A program made the translations under genes and the position numbers. The notes below the pieces were generated by a model. It made no database searches and had not been told where the DNA came from. It worked only from the letters and a program-made list of their open reading frames with translations. Source: Chloroflexota bacterium (lineage in GTDB: Bacteria > Chloroflexota > Anaerolineae > Anaerolineales > VGOW01). Taken from it: a DNA stretch of 18,820 bases. Where the stretch lies: NCBI GenBank assembly GCA_016215145.1, contig JACRLA010000260.1:1-18820 (forward strand), given 5' to 3'. Of the stretch, positions 6,460-13,681 are shown piece after piece; the first letter of the stretch is position 1, and each line of letters starts with the position of its first letter.

Positions 6460-7011
6460 ATGCCTAGTTTGAAAGACAAGTACAAGAACGAAGTGATCCC
6501 GACGTTGAAGGATGAATTTTCATTCCGCAATGTTATGGAAGTGCCGCGTGTTTCCAAAGTAGTGGTGAACATCGGTATGGGTGAAGCGTTGGACAACGCC
6601 AAAGCGCTCGACGCGGCGGTGAACGATCTGCAATTGGTCACCGGACAAAAAGCGATGGTGACGAAAGCGAAGAAGGACATCTCCAATTTTAAATTGCGCG
6701 CGGGCAAACCGATTGGCGTCAAGGTGACTCTGCGCGGTGAACGTATGTGGAGTTTTCTGGATCGCTTGATGAACGTGGCGCTGCCCCGTGTGCGCGATTT
6801 TCGCGGTATCCCGTCCAAAGGGTTTGATGGTCGCGGCAATTACACGCTGGGGTTGCACGAGCAGTTGGTGTTCCCGGAGATCGAGTACGACAAAATTGAC
6901 AAATTGCGCGGGATGGAGATCACCGTGGTAACCACCGCGCGAAACGATGAACATGGACGACGCTTGTTGGCGTTGTTGGGAATGCCCTTCCAACAGAGAG
7001 GGAAGATTTAA
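6460..7011 (+). CDS. rplE: 50S ribosomal protein L5
   Basis: L5 binds 5S rRNA and forms bridges to S13 and P-site tRNA. It is 183 residues. Conserved blocks include VMEVPRVSKVVVNIGMGEA, VTGQKAMVTKAKKDISNFK, KPIGVKVTLRGERMW, LPRVRDFRGI and GLHEQLVFPEIEYDKID, ending in TTARNDEHGRRLLALLGMPF. The start is supported by a GAGGAG site (6448-6453) 6 nt upstream. It is followed 3 nt later by rpsN. Confidence 0.97.
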   Translation: MPSLKDKYKNEVIPTLKDEFSFRNVMEVPRVSKVVVNIGMGEALDNAKALDAAVNDLQLVTGQKAMVTKAKKDISNFKLRAGKPIGVKVTLRGERMWSFLDRLMNVALPRVRDFRGIPSKGFDGRGNYTLGLHEQLVFPEIEYDKIDKLRGMEITVVTTARNDEHGRRLLALLGMPFQQRGKI

Positions 7012-7014
7012 CGC

Positions 7015-7197
7015 ATGGCAAAGAAATCAATTATCAACCGCGAAGCAGTCCGCAAATATAAAGTGCGCGTGCGCAACCGCTGTAAGCTCTGTGGTCGCCC
7101 GCGTGGTTACATGCGCAAGTTCGCGTTGTGCCGTATTTGTTTCCGTGAGCGGGCGTTGCAGGGATTGCTCCCTGGCGTCGTCAAATCGTCGTGGTAG
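7015..7197 (+). CDS. rpsN: 30S ribosomal protein S14, zinc-binding type (type Z)
   Basis: S14 is a 30S head protein. This 60-residue form is the short zinc type: the four ligands are C23, C26, C39 and C42 in CKLCGRPRGY and ALCRICFRERA. The C-terminal LPGVVKSSW is the family ending. The zinc type sits naturally between rplE and rpsH. Zinc-free paralogues, where present in other bacteria, usually lie elsewhere and are induced by zinc starvation; none is visible here. Confidence 0.97.
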   Translation: MAKKSIINREAVRKYKVRVRNRCKLCGRPRGYMRKFALCRICFRERALQGLLPGVVKSSW

Positions 7198-7210
7198 GAG
7201 CGAGTGAACT

Positions 7211-7630
7211 ATGAGTATAAATGTGACTGACCCCATCGCCGATATGTTGACGCGCCTGCGTAATGCTGTGCTGGCAGGTCACGTGACAACGTCGGTGCCG
7301 CATTCGAAAATGAAAGTGTCCATTGCCCAAATTCTCAAGGACGAAGGGTATATTGACGACTTTGAAGTGTCGGATGGCGAAGAGAAAATAAAGAATGTGA
7401 TCCGTGTTAAGTTGAAGTATGTCGGTATGCGCCGCGAGAAGAAGGCGGTGTTGGGCGGTTTGATCCGCGTGAGCCGACCGGGTCGCCGCGTGTATGTGAA
7501 CAAAGCCGATATTCCGTGGGTGCTTTCAGGTATGGGTATCGCTATTCTCTCCACGCCGAAGGGCGTGATGACCGGGCAACGCGCTCGCTCGCTGGGTGTG
7601 GGCGGCGAAGTGTTGTGCCATATTTGGTAA
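7211..7630 (+). CDS. rpsH: 30S ribosomal protein S8
   Basis: S8 is a primary 16S-binding protein and, in enteric bacteria, the translational repressor of the spc operon. The product is 139 residues. The N-terminal VTDPIADMLTRLRNA, central VPHSKMKVSIAQILKDEGYI and C-terminal GMGIAILSTPKGVMTGQRAR with GGEVLCHIW are diagnostic. GGAGCGAG lies upstream of the start. No obvious S8-site mimic was recognised nearby. Confidence 0.98.
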   Translation: MSINVTDPIADMLTRLRNAVLAGHVTTSVPHSKMKVSIAQILKDEGYIDDFEVSDGEEKIKNVIRVKLKYVGMRREKKAVLGGLIRVSRPGRRVYVNKADIPWVLSGMGIAILSTPKGVMTGQRARSLGVGGEVLCHIW

Positions 7631-7651
7631 GCCCTTGCAGGAGGACGTAAC

Positions 7652-8197
7652 GTGTCTCGAATTGGTCGCAAAGCAATCACACTGCCGAAAGGCGTGAGTG
7701 TGACACTTAAAGATAATGAAGTAAAAGTCAAAGGTCCTAAGGGCGAGTTGACCCGCACCTTCCGTGATGAAGTGAAGGTGAAAGAGGACAAAGGCACACT
7801 GCACGTCGAGCGCAGCGGTGACTCGCGGCAGGTTCGCGCCTTGCACGGTTTGACGCGCGCCCTGTTAAATAATATGGTGACGGGGGTTAGCAACGGATTC
7901 AGCAAAGTGTTACAGGTGGAGGGTGTCGGCTACCGCGCGGAGTTGAAAGGCAAAGATCTGGTGATGGCATTGGGCTTTTCACATCCGGTGGTGGTGACGC
8001 CGCCAACCGGTATCAGCTTCGCCGTGGATGAAAAGACTCGTCTGATCACCGTCTCTGGACCGGATAAAGAGCAAGTGGGTCAAGTGGCGGCGGAAGTTCG
8101 CGCTTGGCGTCCGCCTGAGCCGTATAAAGGCAAAGGGCTGCGCTATCAAGGCGAAGTGGTTCGCCTCAAGCCCGGTAAAGCAGGAAAGGCAGCTTAG
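7652..8197 (+). CDS. rplF: 50S ribosomal protein L6
   Basis: L6 is a two-domain protein near the factor-binding site and sarcin-ricin loop. It has 181 residues from a GTG start at 7652, chosen because MSRIGRKAITLPKGV is the standard N-terminus and AGGAGG (7639-7644) lies 7 nt upstream. Later blocks are RALLNNMVTGVSNGF, LQVEGVGYRAELKG and the signature PPEPYKGKGLRYQGEVV near the C-terminus. It is followed 3 nt later by rplR. Confidence 0.97.
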   Translation: MSRIGRKAITLPKGVSVTLKDNEVKVKGPKGELTRTFRDEVKVKEDKGTLHVERSGDSRQVRALHGLTRALLNNMVTGVSNGFSKVLQVEGVGYRAELKGKDLVMALGFSHPVVVTPPTGISFAVDEKTRLITVSGPDKEQVGQVAAEVRAWRPPEPYKGKGLRYQGEVVRLKPGKAGKAA

Positions 8198-8200
8198 TCT

Positions 8201-8566
8201 ATGGCAACTATCAGTCGTGAAGGACGACGACGGCTTCGACAGAAGCGTGTGCGCGGTCGTGTGAGCGGCACTACGGATCGTCCTCGATTAAATGTGTTTC
8301 GCAGTTTGTCGAATATCTATGCCCAAGTGATTGACGACGCGACAGGTCGTACGCTGGCGCAAGCATCTACCGTTGACAAGGATTTGCAAGCCCAGGTGGG
8401 TGGCAAGAAGAAAGCCGAGCAAGCGCAGATCGTCGGTAAGACCGTTGCCGAACGCGCGCTGGCAAAGGGCGTGAAGTTGGTGGTGTTTGATCGCGCGGGT
8501 TATTACTATCACGGTCGCATCAAGGCGTTGGCAGAAGCGGCGCGTAGTGCGGGCTTGAACTTTTAG
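8201..8566 (+). CDS. rplR: 50S ribosomal protein L18
   Basis: L18 binds 5S rRNA with L5 and L25. It is 121 residues: basic N-terminus with RLRQKRVRGRVSGTTDRPRL, then NVFRSLSNIYAQVIDDATGR, and the C-terminal VVFDRAGYYYHGRIKALAEA, all family features. It is separated from rplF by 3 nt and followed by rpsE after 9 nt containing an AGGAG site. Confidence 0.97.
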   Translation: MATISREGRRRLRQKRVRGRVSGTTDRPRLNVFRSLSNIYAQVIDDATGRTLAQASTVDKDLQAQVGGKKKAEQAQIVGKTVAERALAKGVKLVVFDRAGYYYHGRIKALAEAARSAGLNF

Positions 8567-8575
8567 GAGTGACGG

Positions 8576-9139
8576 ATGGCAGGCAAACAACGAAGGCCTA
8601 AAGCAGCTGAACAAGTAGTAGTGCGAGATGAAGACCGCGAAGAGCTCGACGAGCGCGTGGTAGACATTGCCCGCGTGGCGAAAGTGATCAAAGGCGGTCG
8701 CCGCTTCGCATTCCGCACGGTGATCGTCGTCGGCGACAACAAGGGCCGAGTCGGCGTCGGTGTGGGTAAGAGCCGCGCTGTGCCGGATGCGATCCGCAAG
8801 GGCACCGAACGCGCTCGCCGCAACATGAAATCTGTTTTCCTCTCCGGCACAACGATTCCGCACGAGATGGTGGCGGAACACGGCGGCGCCGAAGTGTTTT
8901 TGAAACCGGCTTCTCCCGGCACGGGTGTTATCGCCGGTGGCGGTATGCGCGCGGTGTTAGAAGCGGTGGGCGTGCACGACATCCTCACCAAATCATTGGG
9001 CAGCAACAACGTGTTGAATGTGGTGTATGCCACGTTGAAAGGGCTGTCCAATATGAAGAATGCCGAGCAAGAAGCAAAGGCGCGCGGCAAGGCGTTGGCT
9101 GATGTTCAGCCGTTCTGGAGTCGAAAGAAAAATGGCTAA
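8576..9139 (+). CDS. rpsE: 30S ribosomal protein S5
   Basis: S5 lies at the mRNA entry site and affects decoding fidelity. The 187-residue product has an acidic N-terminal stretch, the double-stranded RNA-binding-like domain (VVDIARVAKVIKGGRRFAF, then VVGDNKGRVGVGVGKSRAVP) and a C-terminal S5 domain with PASPGTGVIAGGGMRAVLE and VHDILTKSLGSNN. Its TAA lies inside the start of rpmD, with 8 bases of overlap. Confidence 0.97.
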   Translation: MAGKQRRPKAAEQVVVRDEDREELDERVVDIARVAKVIKGGRRFAFRTVIVVGDNKGRVGVGVGKSRAVPDAIRKGTERARRNMKSVFLSGTTIPHEMVAEHGGAEVFLKPASPGTGVIAGGGMRAVLEAVGVHDILTKSLGSNNVLNVVYATLKGLSNMKNAEQEAKARGKALADVQPFWSRKKNG

Positions 9140-9323
9140 CCAAAAAAAAGTTCGTGTGACTCTCGTCCGTAGTATGCTCGGTTATCCGGAGCATCAGCGC
9201 AAGACAGTGCGCGCCTTAGGTCTGAAGAAGATGCATCAAACGGTTGAAGTATCGGATACGGTTGCGGTGCGCGGCATGGTGGCGAAAGTATCACATTTGT
9301 TAAAGATGGAAGAGGTCAACTAA
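9132..9323 (+). CDS. rpmD: 50S ribosomal protein L30
   Basis: L30 is a small peripheral 50S protein. From ATG 9132 it has 63 residues, MANQKKVRVTLVRSMLGYPE with VRALGLKKMHQTVEVSD, which matches the family. The open frame reaches back to 9060 within rpsE, but the added residues are unlike L30; GGAG at 9117-9120, 11 nt before 9132, supports the shorter form. It overlaps rpsE by 8 bases and its TAA shares an A with the rplO start. Confidence 0.95.
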   Translation: MANQKKVRVTLVRSMLGYPEHQRKTVRALGLKKMHQTVEVSDTVAVRGMVAKVSHLLKMEEVN

Positions 9324-9784
9324 TGAAACTACATGATCTCCAACCCAACCCCGGCGCGAAGCACCGCAAGAAGCGCGTGGGTCGCGGTATCTCTGCCGGT
9401 CAAGGCAAGACGGCGGGGCGCGGCACCAAAGGTCAGGGCGCGCGACAAGGCGGCGGACCTTCGCAATACTTTGAAGGCGGTAACTTGCCGAGTGTGCGTA
9501 AGCTGCCGTTCAAACGCGGCTTCACCAACATCCGCAAGATCAAATATGTGGAAGTGAATCTTGCGCGTCTCGAAAATCTTTTTGAGAAAAACGCCGAAGT
9601 GACTCCTGAATCATTGGCAAGGGTGGGCGTGATGAAGGACACTAAAAAGCCCGTGGTGGTTTTAGGGCAGGGCGCGTTGACCAAACCTCTCACGGTGAAA
9701 GTGCATCGAGTCTCCGAGACGGCAAAAGCGGCGATTGAAAAAGTTGGCGGCAAAGTCGAGTTGATGCCGTTGGCGGCTAAGTAA
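9323..9784 (+). CDS. rplO: 50S ribosomal protein L15
   Basis: L15 is a late-assembly 50S protein. The 153-residue product begins MKLHDLQPNPGAKHRKKRVG and continues RGISAGQGKTAGRGTKGQGA, with GGNLPSVRKLPFKRGFTN; the C-terminal half carries VGVMKDTKKPVVVLGQGAL and VHRVSETAKAAIEKVGG. It overlaps rpmD by one base and lies directly before secY, the standard order. Confidence 0.97.
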   Translation: MKLHDLQPNPGAKHRKKRVGRGISAGQGKTAGRGTKGQGARQGGGPSQYFEGGNLPSVRKLPFKRGFTNIRKIKYVEVNLARLENLFEKNAEVTPESLARVGVMKDTKKPVVVLGQGALTKPLTVKVHRVSETAKAAIEKVGGKVELMPLAAK

Positions 9785-9793
9785 AAGGCTATT

Positions 9794-11125
9794 ATGAAAC
9801 GATCATCTGCGTGGCGCTATCTTTGGTCGGCAGTAGAAATCCGTAACCGATTGTTGATCACGTTTGCCTTGCTAGTGATCTATCGTTTGGCGGCGCATGT
9901 GCCGGTGCCGGGAGTGGATCGAGCCGCCGTGCAATCTATTTTGAATCAAGGCGGCGGCGCGGGTAATTTGCTCAATCTGTTGGACTTACTGTCCGGCGGC
10001 ACGGTGGGCAACTTCTCGGTCTTGGCAATGGGTGTTTACCCTTACATCACTGCTCAGATCATTTTGCAATTGCTCGTGCCGGTCATCCCCGCGCTGCAAC
10101 GTCGCATGGAAGATGATCCGAAAGCAGCCAAAGAATTTCAGGAACGCTGGACATATTATCTGGCGATCCCGATGGCGGCGCTCTCGGCGATTGGACAGAT
10201 TCGTATCTTCAACAGCGTAGCGCCGGTTCTTCCGCGTTTCGGTCTTGAACCTGAAAATATTTTGCCAACGATGACGACGATCATCAGCATGGCGGCTGGC
10301 ACCATGTTCGCCATCTGGCTCGGAGAGTTGATCTCCGAATACGGCATTCGCAATCAAGGTTTATCTCTGATTATTTTCAGTGGTATCGTGGCGCGTTTGC
10401 CTTCGAACATTCGTGACTTGTGGCTAGAACCTGAGATCAGCCGTCGCTTGACACTGATTATTGCTTTTATTGTGTTGTTAGTGATCACCGTCTTTGCGAT
10501 TGTGATCGTGACGCAGGGGCGGCGCAACGTACCGGTGATGTATCCCGGACGCCGCATGGGCTATCGTCAATCCATGCCGGTCAAAGGCACACTGCCTTTG
10601 TTGGTGAACATGTCGGGCATGATCCCGATCATCTTCGCCCAATCCATTTTGACGTTTCCGGCGATCATCGCCCAGTTCTTTGTCGCCTCTCAAACCGAGT
10701 GGGTGCGGAATTTTGCAGTGGGGACGATCAACTTGTTTAGCAATAGCCGTGATCCCGGTCACATCACCCTCTACTTTTTGATGGTGGTCGGGTTCTCGTT
10801 CTTTTACACCGATGTGATCTTTCAACAACAGAACTATGGCGAGAACTTAAAGAAGTCCGGCGCGCAAGTGCCGGGTGTTACCAAAGGCGCGCCGACTCAA
10901 AAATATCTTGAGCGGGTCTTGCGGCGGATCACCTTGCCCGGCGCGTTGTTCTTGGGCGTGGTGGCGGTATTACCGTTTGTGGCGGGCAATATCTTTAGCG
11001 CAAACGCCTTCACCGTTCTCGGTTCCGGTTTGTTGATTGTGGTAGGTGTGGTCAAGGATACGTTCTTCGGTCTTGAGACCGAGTTGAAATTGCGCGGTTA
11101 CGACGATGCGTTGTTAGTTCGATAG
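9794..11125 (+). CDS. secY: Protein translocase subunit SecY
   Basis: SecY is the channel of the Sec translocase in the cytoplasmic membrane, working with SecE, SecG and SecA. The 443-residue product has the expected ten hydrophobic segments. Landmarks are ITFALLVIYRLAAHVPVPGV in TM1, the plug and TM2 region with LSGGTVGNFSVLAMGVYPYI, GRRMGYRQSMPVK in the cytosolic loop before TM7, and VNMSGMIPIIFAQSI in TM7. It ends with LKLRGYDD before the C-terminus. The ribosome-binding site is weak (AAAGG), suggesting coupling to rplO 9 nt upstream. Confidence 0.98.
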   Translation: MKRSSAWRYLWSAVEIRNRLLITFALLVIYRLAAHVPVPGVDRAAVQSILNQGGGAGNLLNLLDLLSGGTVGNFSVLAMGVYPYITAQIILQLLVPVIPALQRRMEDDPKAAKEFQERWTYYLAIPMAALSAIGQIRIFNSVAPVLPRFGLEPENILPTMTTIISMAAGTMFAIWLGELISEYGIRNQGLSLIIFSGIVARLPSNIRDLWLEPEISRRLTLIIAFIVLLVITVFAIVIVTQGRRNVPVMYPGRRMGYRQSMPVKGTLPLLVNMSGMIPIIFAQSILTFPAIIAQFFVASQTEWVRNFAVGTINLFSNSRDPGHITLYFLMVVGFSFFYTDVIFQQQNYGENLKKSGAQVPGVTKGAPTQKYLERVLRRITLPGALFLGVVAVLPFVAGNIFSANAFTVLGSGLLIVVGVVKDTFFGLETELKLRGYDDALLVR

Positions 11126-11145
11126 TGAAGTTGGCGGAGGTCACT

Positions 11146-11802
11146 ATGCCAATGTATCTGGTGTTGATCGGTCCGCCCGGCGCGGGCAAGGGGACGCAAG
11201 CAAAAGTTTTGAGTGAGCAGAAAAATCTGGCTCACGTCTCATCTGGCGATCTGTTTCGCGATAACATCAAACGACAGACCGAGTTGGGCAAGCAGGTCGA
11301 AGCGATTCTTAAACGCGGCGACCTGGTGCCGGATGATGTAACGATTGCCATGGTGCGAGATCGACTCAAACAACCCGATTGCGCGGCGGGAGCAGTGCTC
11401 GACGGGTTCCCGCGAACCCCAGCGCAAGCCGCCGCCTTAAACAAAATGCTCGGCGAGTTTGGCGGCAAAGTGAACCTTGTGCCTTACATCAACGTCAGCG
11501 AAAAGTCGCTGATCGAGCGATTGACCGGACGTTGGACGTGCAAATCGTGTGGCACGGTTTTTCACCAGAAATTCAATCCGCCGAAGGTGCAAGGCAAGTG
11601 CGATAAGTGCGGCGGCGAGTTGGCGCAGCGACCAGACGATCAAGAAGAGACGGTCAAGAATCGGATCAGCAAGTATCTGAGTGAGACCTCTCCGCTCATT
11701 GAGTTTTATCAAAAGGCAGGGGTGATGGCAGAGTTGGACGGCGAGAAGAAGATCGAGGATGTGACGAAACAACTTCTTGCGGCAGTGGCAAAAATTAGGT
11801 AG
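11146..11802 (+). CDS. adk: Adenylate kinase, zinc-binding LID type
   Basis: Adk interconverts ATP and AMP with two ADP in the cytoplasm. From ATG 11146 the protein has 218 residues. The P-loop GPPGAGKGT is at residues 9-17, the AMP-binding DGFPR at 86-90, and the LID domain has four cysteines C132, C135, C152 and C155, the structural zinc form. RPDDQEETVKNRI follows. The open frame also starts at GTG 11125, overlapping the secY stop, but GGAGG (11136-11140) favours 11146, with ATG 11152 as an alternative. The TAG stop lies within a palindrome shared with the adk-map gap. Confidence 0.96.
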   Translation: MPMYLVLIGPPGAGKGTQAKVLSEQKNLAHVSSGDLFRDNIKRQTELGKQVEAILKRGDLVPDDVTIAMVRDRLKQPDCAAGAVLDGFPRTPAQAAALNKMLGEFGGKVNLVPYINVSEKSLIERLTGRWTCKSCGTVFHQKFNPPKVQGKCDKCGGELAQRPDDQEETVKNRISKYLSETSPLIEFYQKAGVMAELDGEKKIEDVTKQLLAAVAKIR

Positions 11803-11827
11803 AGACGACCCGGCGGGTCGTCTGTAC
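11799..11827. repeat. Palindromic element overlapping the adk stop codon
   Basis: GTAGAGACGACCC (11799-11811), loop GGC, then GGGTCGTCTGTAC (11815-11827). The 13-bp stem has a single mismatch and includes the adk TAG. An alternative smaller pairing, GTCGT (11817-11821) with ACGAC (11826-11830), is mutually exclusive with it. The GTAGAGACG...CGTCTCTAC form recalls small dispersed palindromes I remember from Chloroflexota and cyanobacterial genomes. No T-run follows. Confidence 0.75.
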
Positions 11828-11858
11828 GACGATGCGAGATGGGTTGTCTTAGTTGCAG

Positions 11859-12626
11859 ATGATTGTAATAAAAACAAAAAACGAATTGGCGTTGATGCGC
11901 GAAGCCGGGCGCATTGTGGCAGTATTATTAGCGGAACTGAAAGAGCAAATTAAACCCGGCGTCACCACCGCGCAGCTGGATCGCACGGCGGAAAAAGTTT
12001 TGAAACAGCACAACGCGGCTTCGCCCTTTTACAACTACCCGAACCACAACAAGAGTCATCGCCCGTTTCCCGGACAAATCTGCACGTCGGTCAATGACGA
12101 ACTGGTGCATGGCATCCCGAGCAAACGAGTCTTGAAAGAGGGCGACATCATCAAGATTGATTGTGGCGCGGTTTACAAAGGGATGATCGGCGACAGCGCG
12201 TGGACATTCGCCGTTGGGAAGATCCGTGAAGACGCGCGCACGCTTTTAGAGGTGACCGAAGGCGCGTTGTATGCCTCGATTGCCGAGGCGAAAGTCGGCA
12301 ACCGCGTGGGGGATATGTCGTTTGCGCTTCAACATTATGTTGAAGAACGCGACTTCAACGTGGTGCGCGAATATACCAGTCACGGCGTGGGGCGTTATCT
12401 GCACGAAGACCCTTCCGTGCCGAACTTCGGTGAGGCGGGCAAAGGGGTAAAGCTCAAAGCAGGGATGACCATTGCCATTGAGCCGATGGTGTTGGCGGGC
12501 AGTTATAAAACAAAAGAGTTAGGTGATCAGTGGACGGTGGTTGCGAAGGATGGCAAACTGACCGCGCACTTTGAACACACGATAGCGATTACGGAAGGGG
12601 AAGCGGAGATACTTACTAAACTGTAA
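11859..12626 (+). CDS. map: Type I methionine aminopeptidase
   Basis: MetAP removes the initiator methionine from nascent proteins. From ATG 11859 it has 255 residues. The five metal ligands are visible: D101 (KIDCGA), D112 (GDSAWTF), H175 (SHGVGRYLHE), E208 (IEPM) and E239 (FEHT); H84 of VHGIP is the usual catalytic histidine. The usual Gly before the ligand histidine is Ser here. TTG at 11853 is an alternative start. No convincing Shine-Dalgarno is seen upstream. The TAA stop is part of a repeat unit, and infA, often next, is missing. Confidence 0.96.
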   Translation: MIVIKTKNELALMREAGRIVAVLLAELKEQIKPGVTTAQLDRTAEKVLKQHNAASPFYNYPNHNKSHRPFPGQICTSVNDELVHGIPSKRVLKEGDIIKIDCGAVYKGMIGDSAWTFAVGKIREDARTLLEVTEGALYASIAEAKVGNRVGDMSFALQHYVEERDFNVVREYTSHGVGRYLHEDPSVPNFGEAGKGVKLKAGMTIAIEPMVLAGSYKTKELGDQWTVVAKDGKLTAHFEHTIAITEGEAEILTKL

Positions 12627-12673
12627 TTACTAATTACCAGTTACTCTTCTTTGTAATTCGTAATTAGTAATTG
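12622..12673. repeat. Heptad inverted-repeat hairpin, GTAATTN type (locus map/rpmJ)
   Basis: TGTAA containing the map stop is followed by TTACTAA, TTACCAG, TTACTCT (12627-12647), a 5-nt loop TCTTT, and GTAATTC, GTAATTA, GTAATTG (12653-12673). The arrays have three units per arm in exact 7-nt phase. The right edge is 5 nt from an extended -10 promoter motif. Confidence 0.85.
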
Positions 12674-12678
12674 ACGAA

Positions 12679-12694
12679 TGGTATAATCTCGCGG
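12679..12694 (+). promoter_or_regulatory. Extended -10 promoter upstream of rpmJ
   Basis: TGGTATAAT at 12679-12687 is a perfect extended -10 element (TG, one base, TATAAT), placing a transcription start near 12693-12695, about 30 nt before rpmJ. No good -35 exists at 17 bp; TTGACG at 12671 is only 5 nt away and cannot serve. The promoter would drive rpmJ-rpsM-rpsK-rpsD-rpoA-rplQ separately from the spc genes. Prediction from consensus only. Confidence 0.6.
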
Positions 12695-12723
12695 CTTCCT
12701 TATAAGTTGTAGGAGACTGAATC

Positions 12724-12837
12724 ATGAAAGTAAAACCATCTATTCGAAAACGTTGCCCCAAGTGCCAGGTCGTGCGGCGCAAAGGCAAAGTATATGTAAT
12801 ATGCGAAAACCCCAAGCACAAACAGCGACAGGGCTAG
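12724..12837 (+). CDS. rpmJ: 50S ribosomal protein L36, zinc-binding type
   Basis: L36 is the smallest 50S protein, binding 23S rRNA near the L7/L12 stalk base. The 37-residue product reads MKVKPSIRKRCPKCQVVRRK at the start and ends KHKQRQG. The zinc ligands are C11, C14, C27 and H32, the C+ form. AGGAG (12711-12715) lies 8 nt before ATG. It follows map, with no infA between, and leads the alpha block. Confidence 0.96.
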   Translation: MKVKPSIRKRCPKCQVVRRKGKVYVICENPKHKQRQG

Positions 12838-12853
12838 TGAGGAGTTAGCGAAA

Positions 12854-13240
12854 ATGCGTATTGAAGGTATTGACTTACCACGCGATAAACGTGTCGAAAT
12901 TTCATTGCGATATTTATTTGGTATCGGTCCGAAGTTGTCGAACGACATTTTGGCGGCGACCAAGATCAATCCCGCTACCCGTGTCAAGGATTTGACAGAA
13001 GCGGAACAAACCATGATCCGCGATTATATTGGATCGCACTACACCGTCGAAGGCGATCTGCGCCGCGAAGTGCAGTTGAACATCAAGCGGCTGATCGAGA
13101 TCGGCTCGTATCGCGGGATGCGCCATCGCCGCAATTTGCCGGTGCGCGGTCAGCGCACGCGCACCAACTCGCGCACACGCAAAGGCACCAAGAAGACGGT
13201 GGCCGGTCGTGGTCGCAAGCGCGGCGCAAAGAAGAAGTAA
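12854..13240 (+). CDS. rpsM: 30S ribosomal protein S13
   Basis: S13 is a 30S head protein contacting P-site tRNA and bridging to L5. The 128 residues begin MRIEGIDLPRDKRVEISLRY, followed by LFGIGPKLSNDILAATKINP and the C-terminal basic region RGMRHRRNLPVRGQRTRTNS with RKGTKKTVAGRGRKRGAKKK. GAGGAG lies upstream (12839-12844). Its TAA is part of GTAATTA, the first of two heptad units that match the GTAATTN repeat family. Confidence 0.97.
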   Translation: MRIEGIDLPRDKRVEISLRYLFGIGPKLSNDILAATKINPATRVKDLTEAEQTMIRDYIGSHYTVEGDLRREVQLNIKRLIEIGSYRGMRHRRNLPVRGQRTRTNSRTRKGTKKTVAGRGRKRGAKKK

Positions 13241-13250
13241 TTAGTAAGTA
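13237..13250. repeat. Two-unit trace of the GTAATTN heptad repeat at the rpsM stop
   Basis: GTAATTA and GTAAGTA (13237-13250) lie in phase across the rpsM stop codon, immediately before the GAGGAG site of rpsK. No opposing arm is present. With only two units this could be chance, but the unit, phase and stop-codon position agree with the complete copies. Confidence 0.5.
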
Positions 13251-13262
13251 GAGGAGCATTAA

Positions 13263-13664
13263 ATGGGTCGAACCGCTAAAGGTGCTCGGCGCACCACACA
13301 GAAGAAGATCAAGAAGAGTGTCGCTTACGGACAAGCGCATATCCATGCCACGTTTAACAACACCATTGTCACGGTGACAGATCAACAAGGCAATGCCGTG
13401 ACGTGGGGCAGTGCTGGCACGGCGCAGTTCAAAGGCTCACGCAAGAGTACGCCCTACGCCGCGCGTATGGCGGCGCAACAAGCCGTGAAGAATGCCATGG
13501 ACATGGGTATGCAAGAGATTGATGTCTACGTGAAGGGTCCCGGACCCGGACGCGAAGCGGCGATCCGCGCTATTCAAGGCATGGGGATTCGCGTGCGATC
13601 TATTCATGACATCACGCCGGTTCCCCACAATGGTTGTCGTCCGCCGAAACGACGCCGCGTGTAA
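13263..13664 (+). CDS. rpsK: 30S ribosomal protein S11
   Basis: S11 is on the 30S platform near the Shine-Dalgarno helix. The product has 133 residues: a basic N-terminus, then AHIHATFNNTIVTVTDQQGN and WGSAGTAQFKGSRKSTPYAA, DVYVKGPGPGREAAIRA, and the family ending ITPVPHNGCRPPKRRRV. The start has GAGGAG 6 nt upstream. rpsD follows after 17 nt. Confidence 0.98.
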   Translation: MGRTAKGARRTTQKKIKKSVAYGQAHIHATFNNTIVTVTDQQGNAVTWGSAGTAQFKGSRKSTPYAARMAAQQAVKNAMDMGMQEIDVYVKGPGPGREAAIRAIQGMGIRVRSIHDITPVPHNGCRPPKRRRV

Positions 13665-13681
13665 TTTGAGGAAAGAGATAT

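Noticed and set aside
9060..9131. Longer N-terminus for L30 inside rpsE
   Set aside because: Not family-like; ATG 9132 gives the standard sequence.
12671..12687. TTGACG plus TATAAT as a classical -35/-10 pair
   Set aside because: The spacer is only 5 nt, far from 16-18; only the extended -10 reading is plausible.
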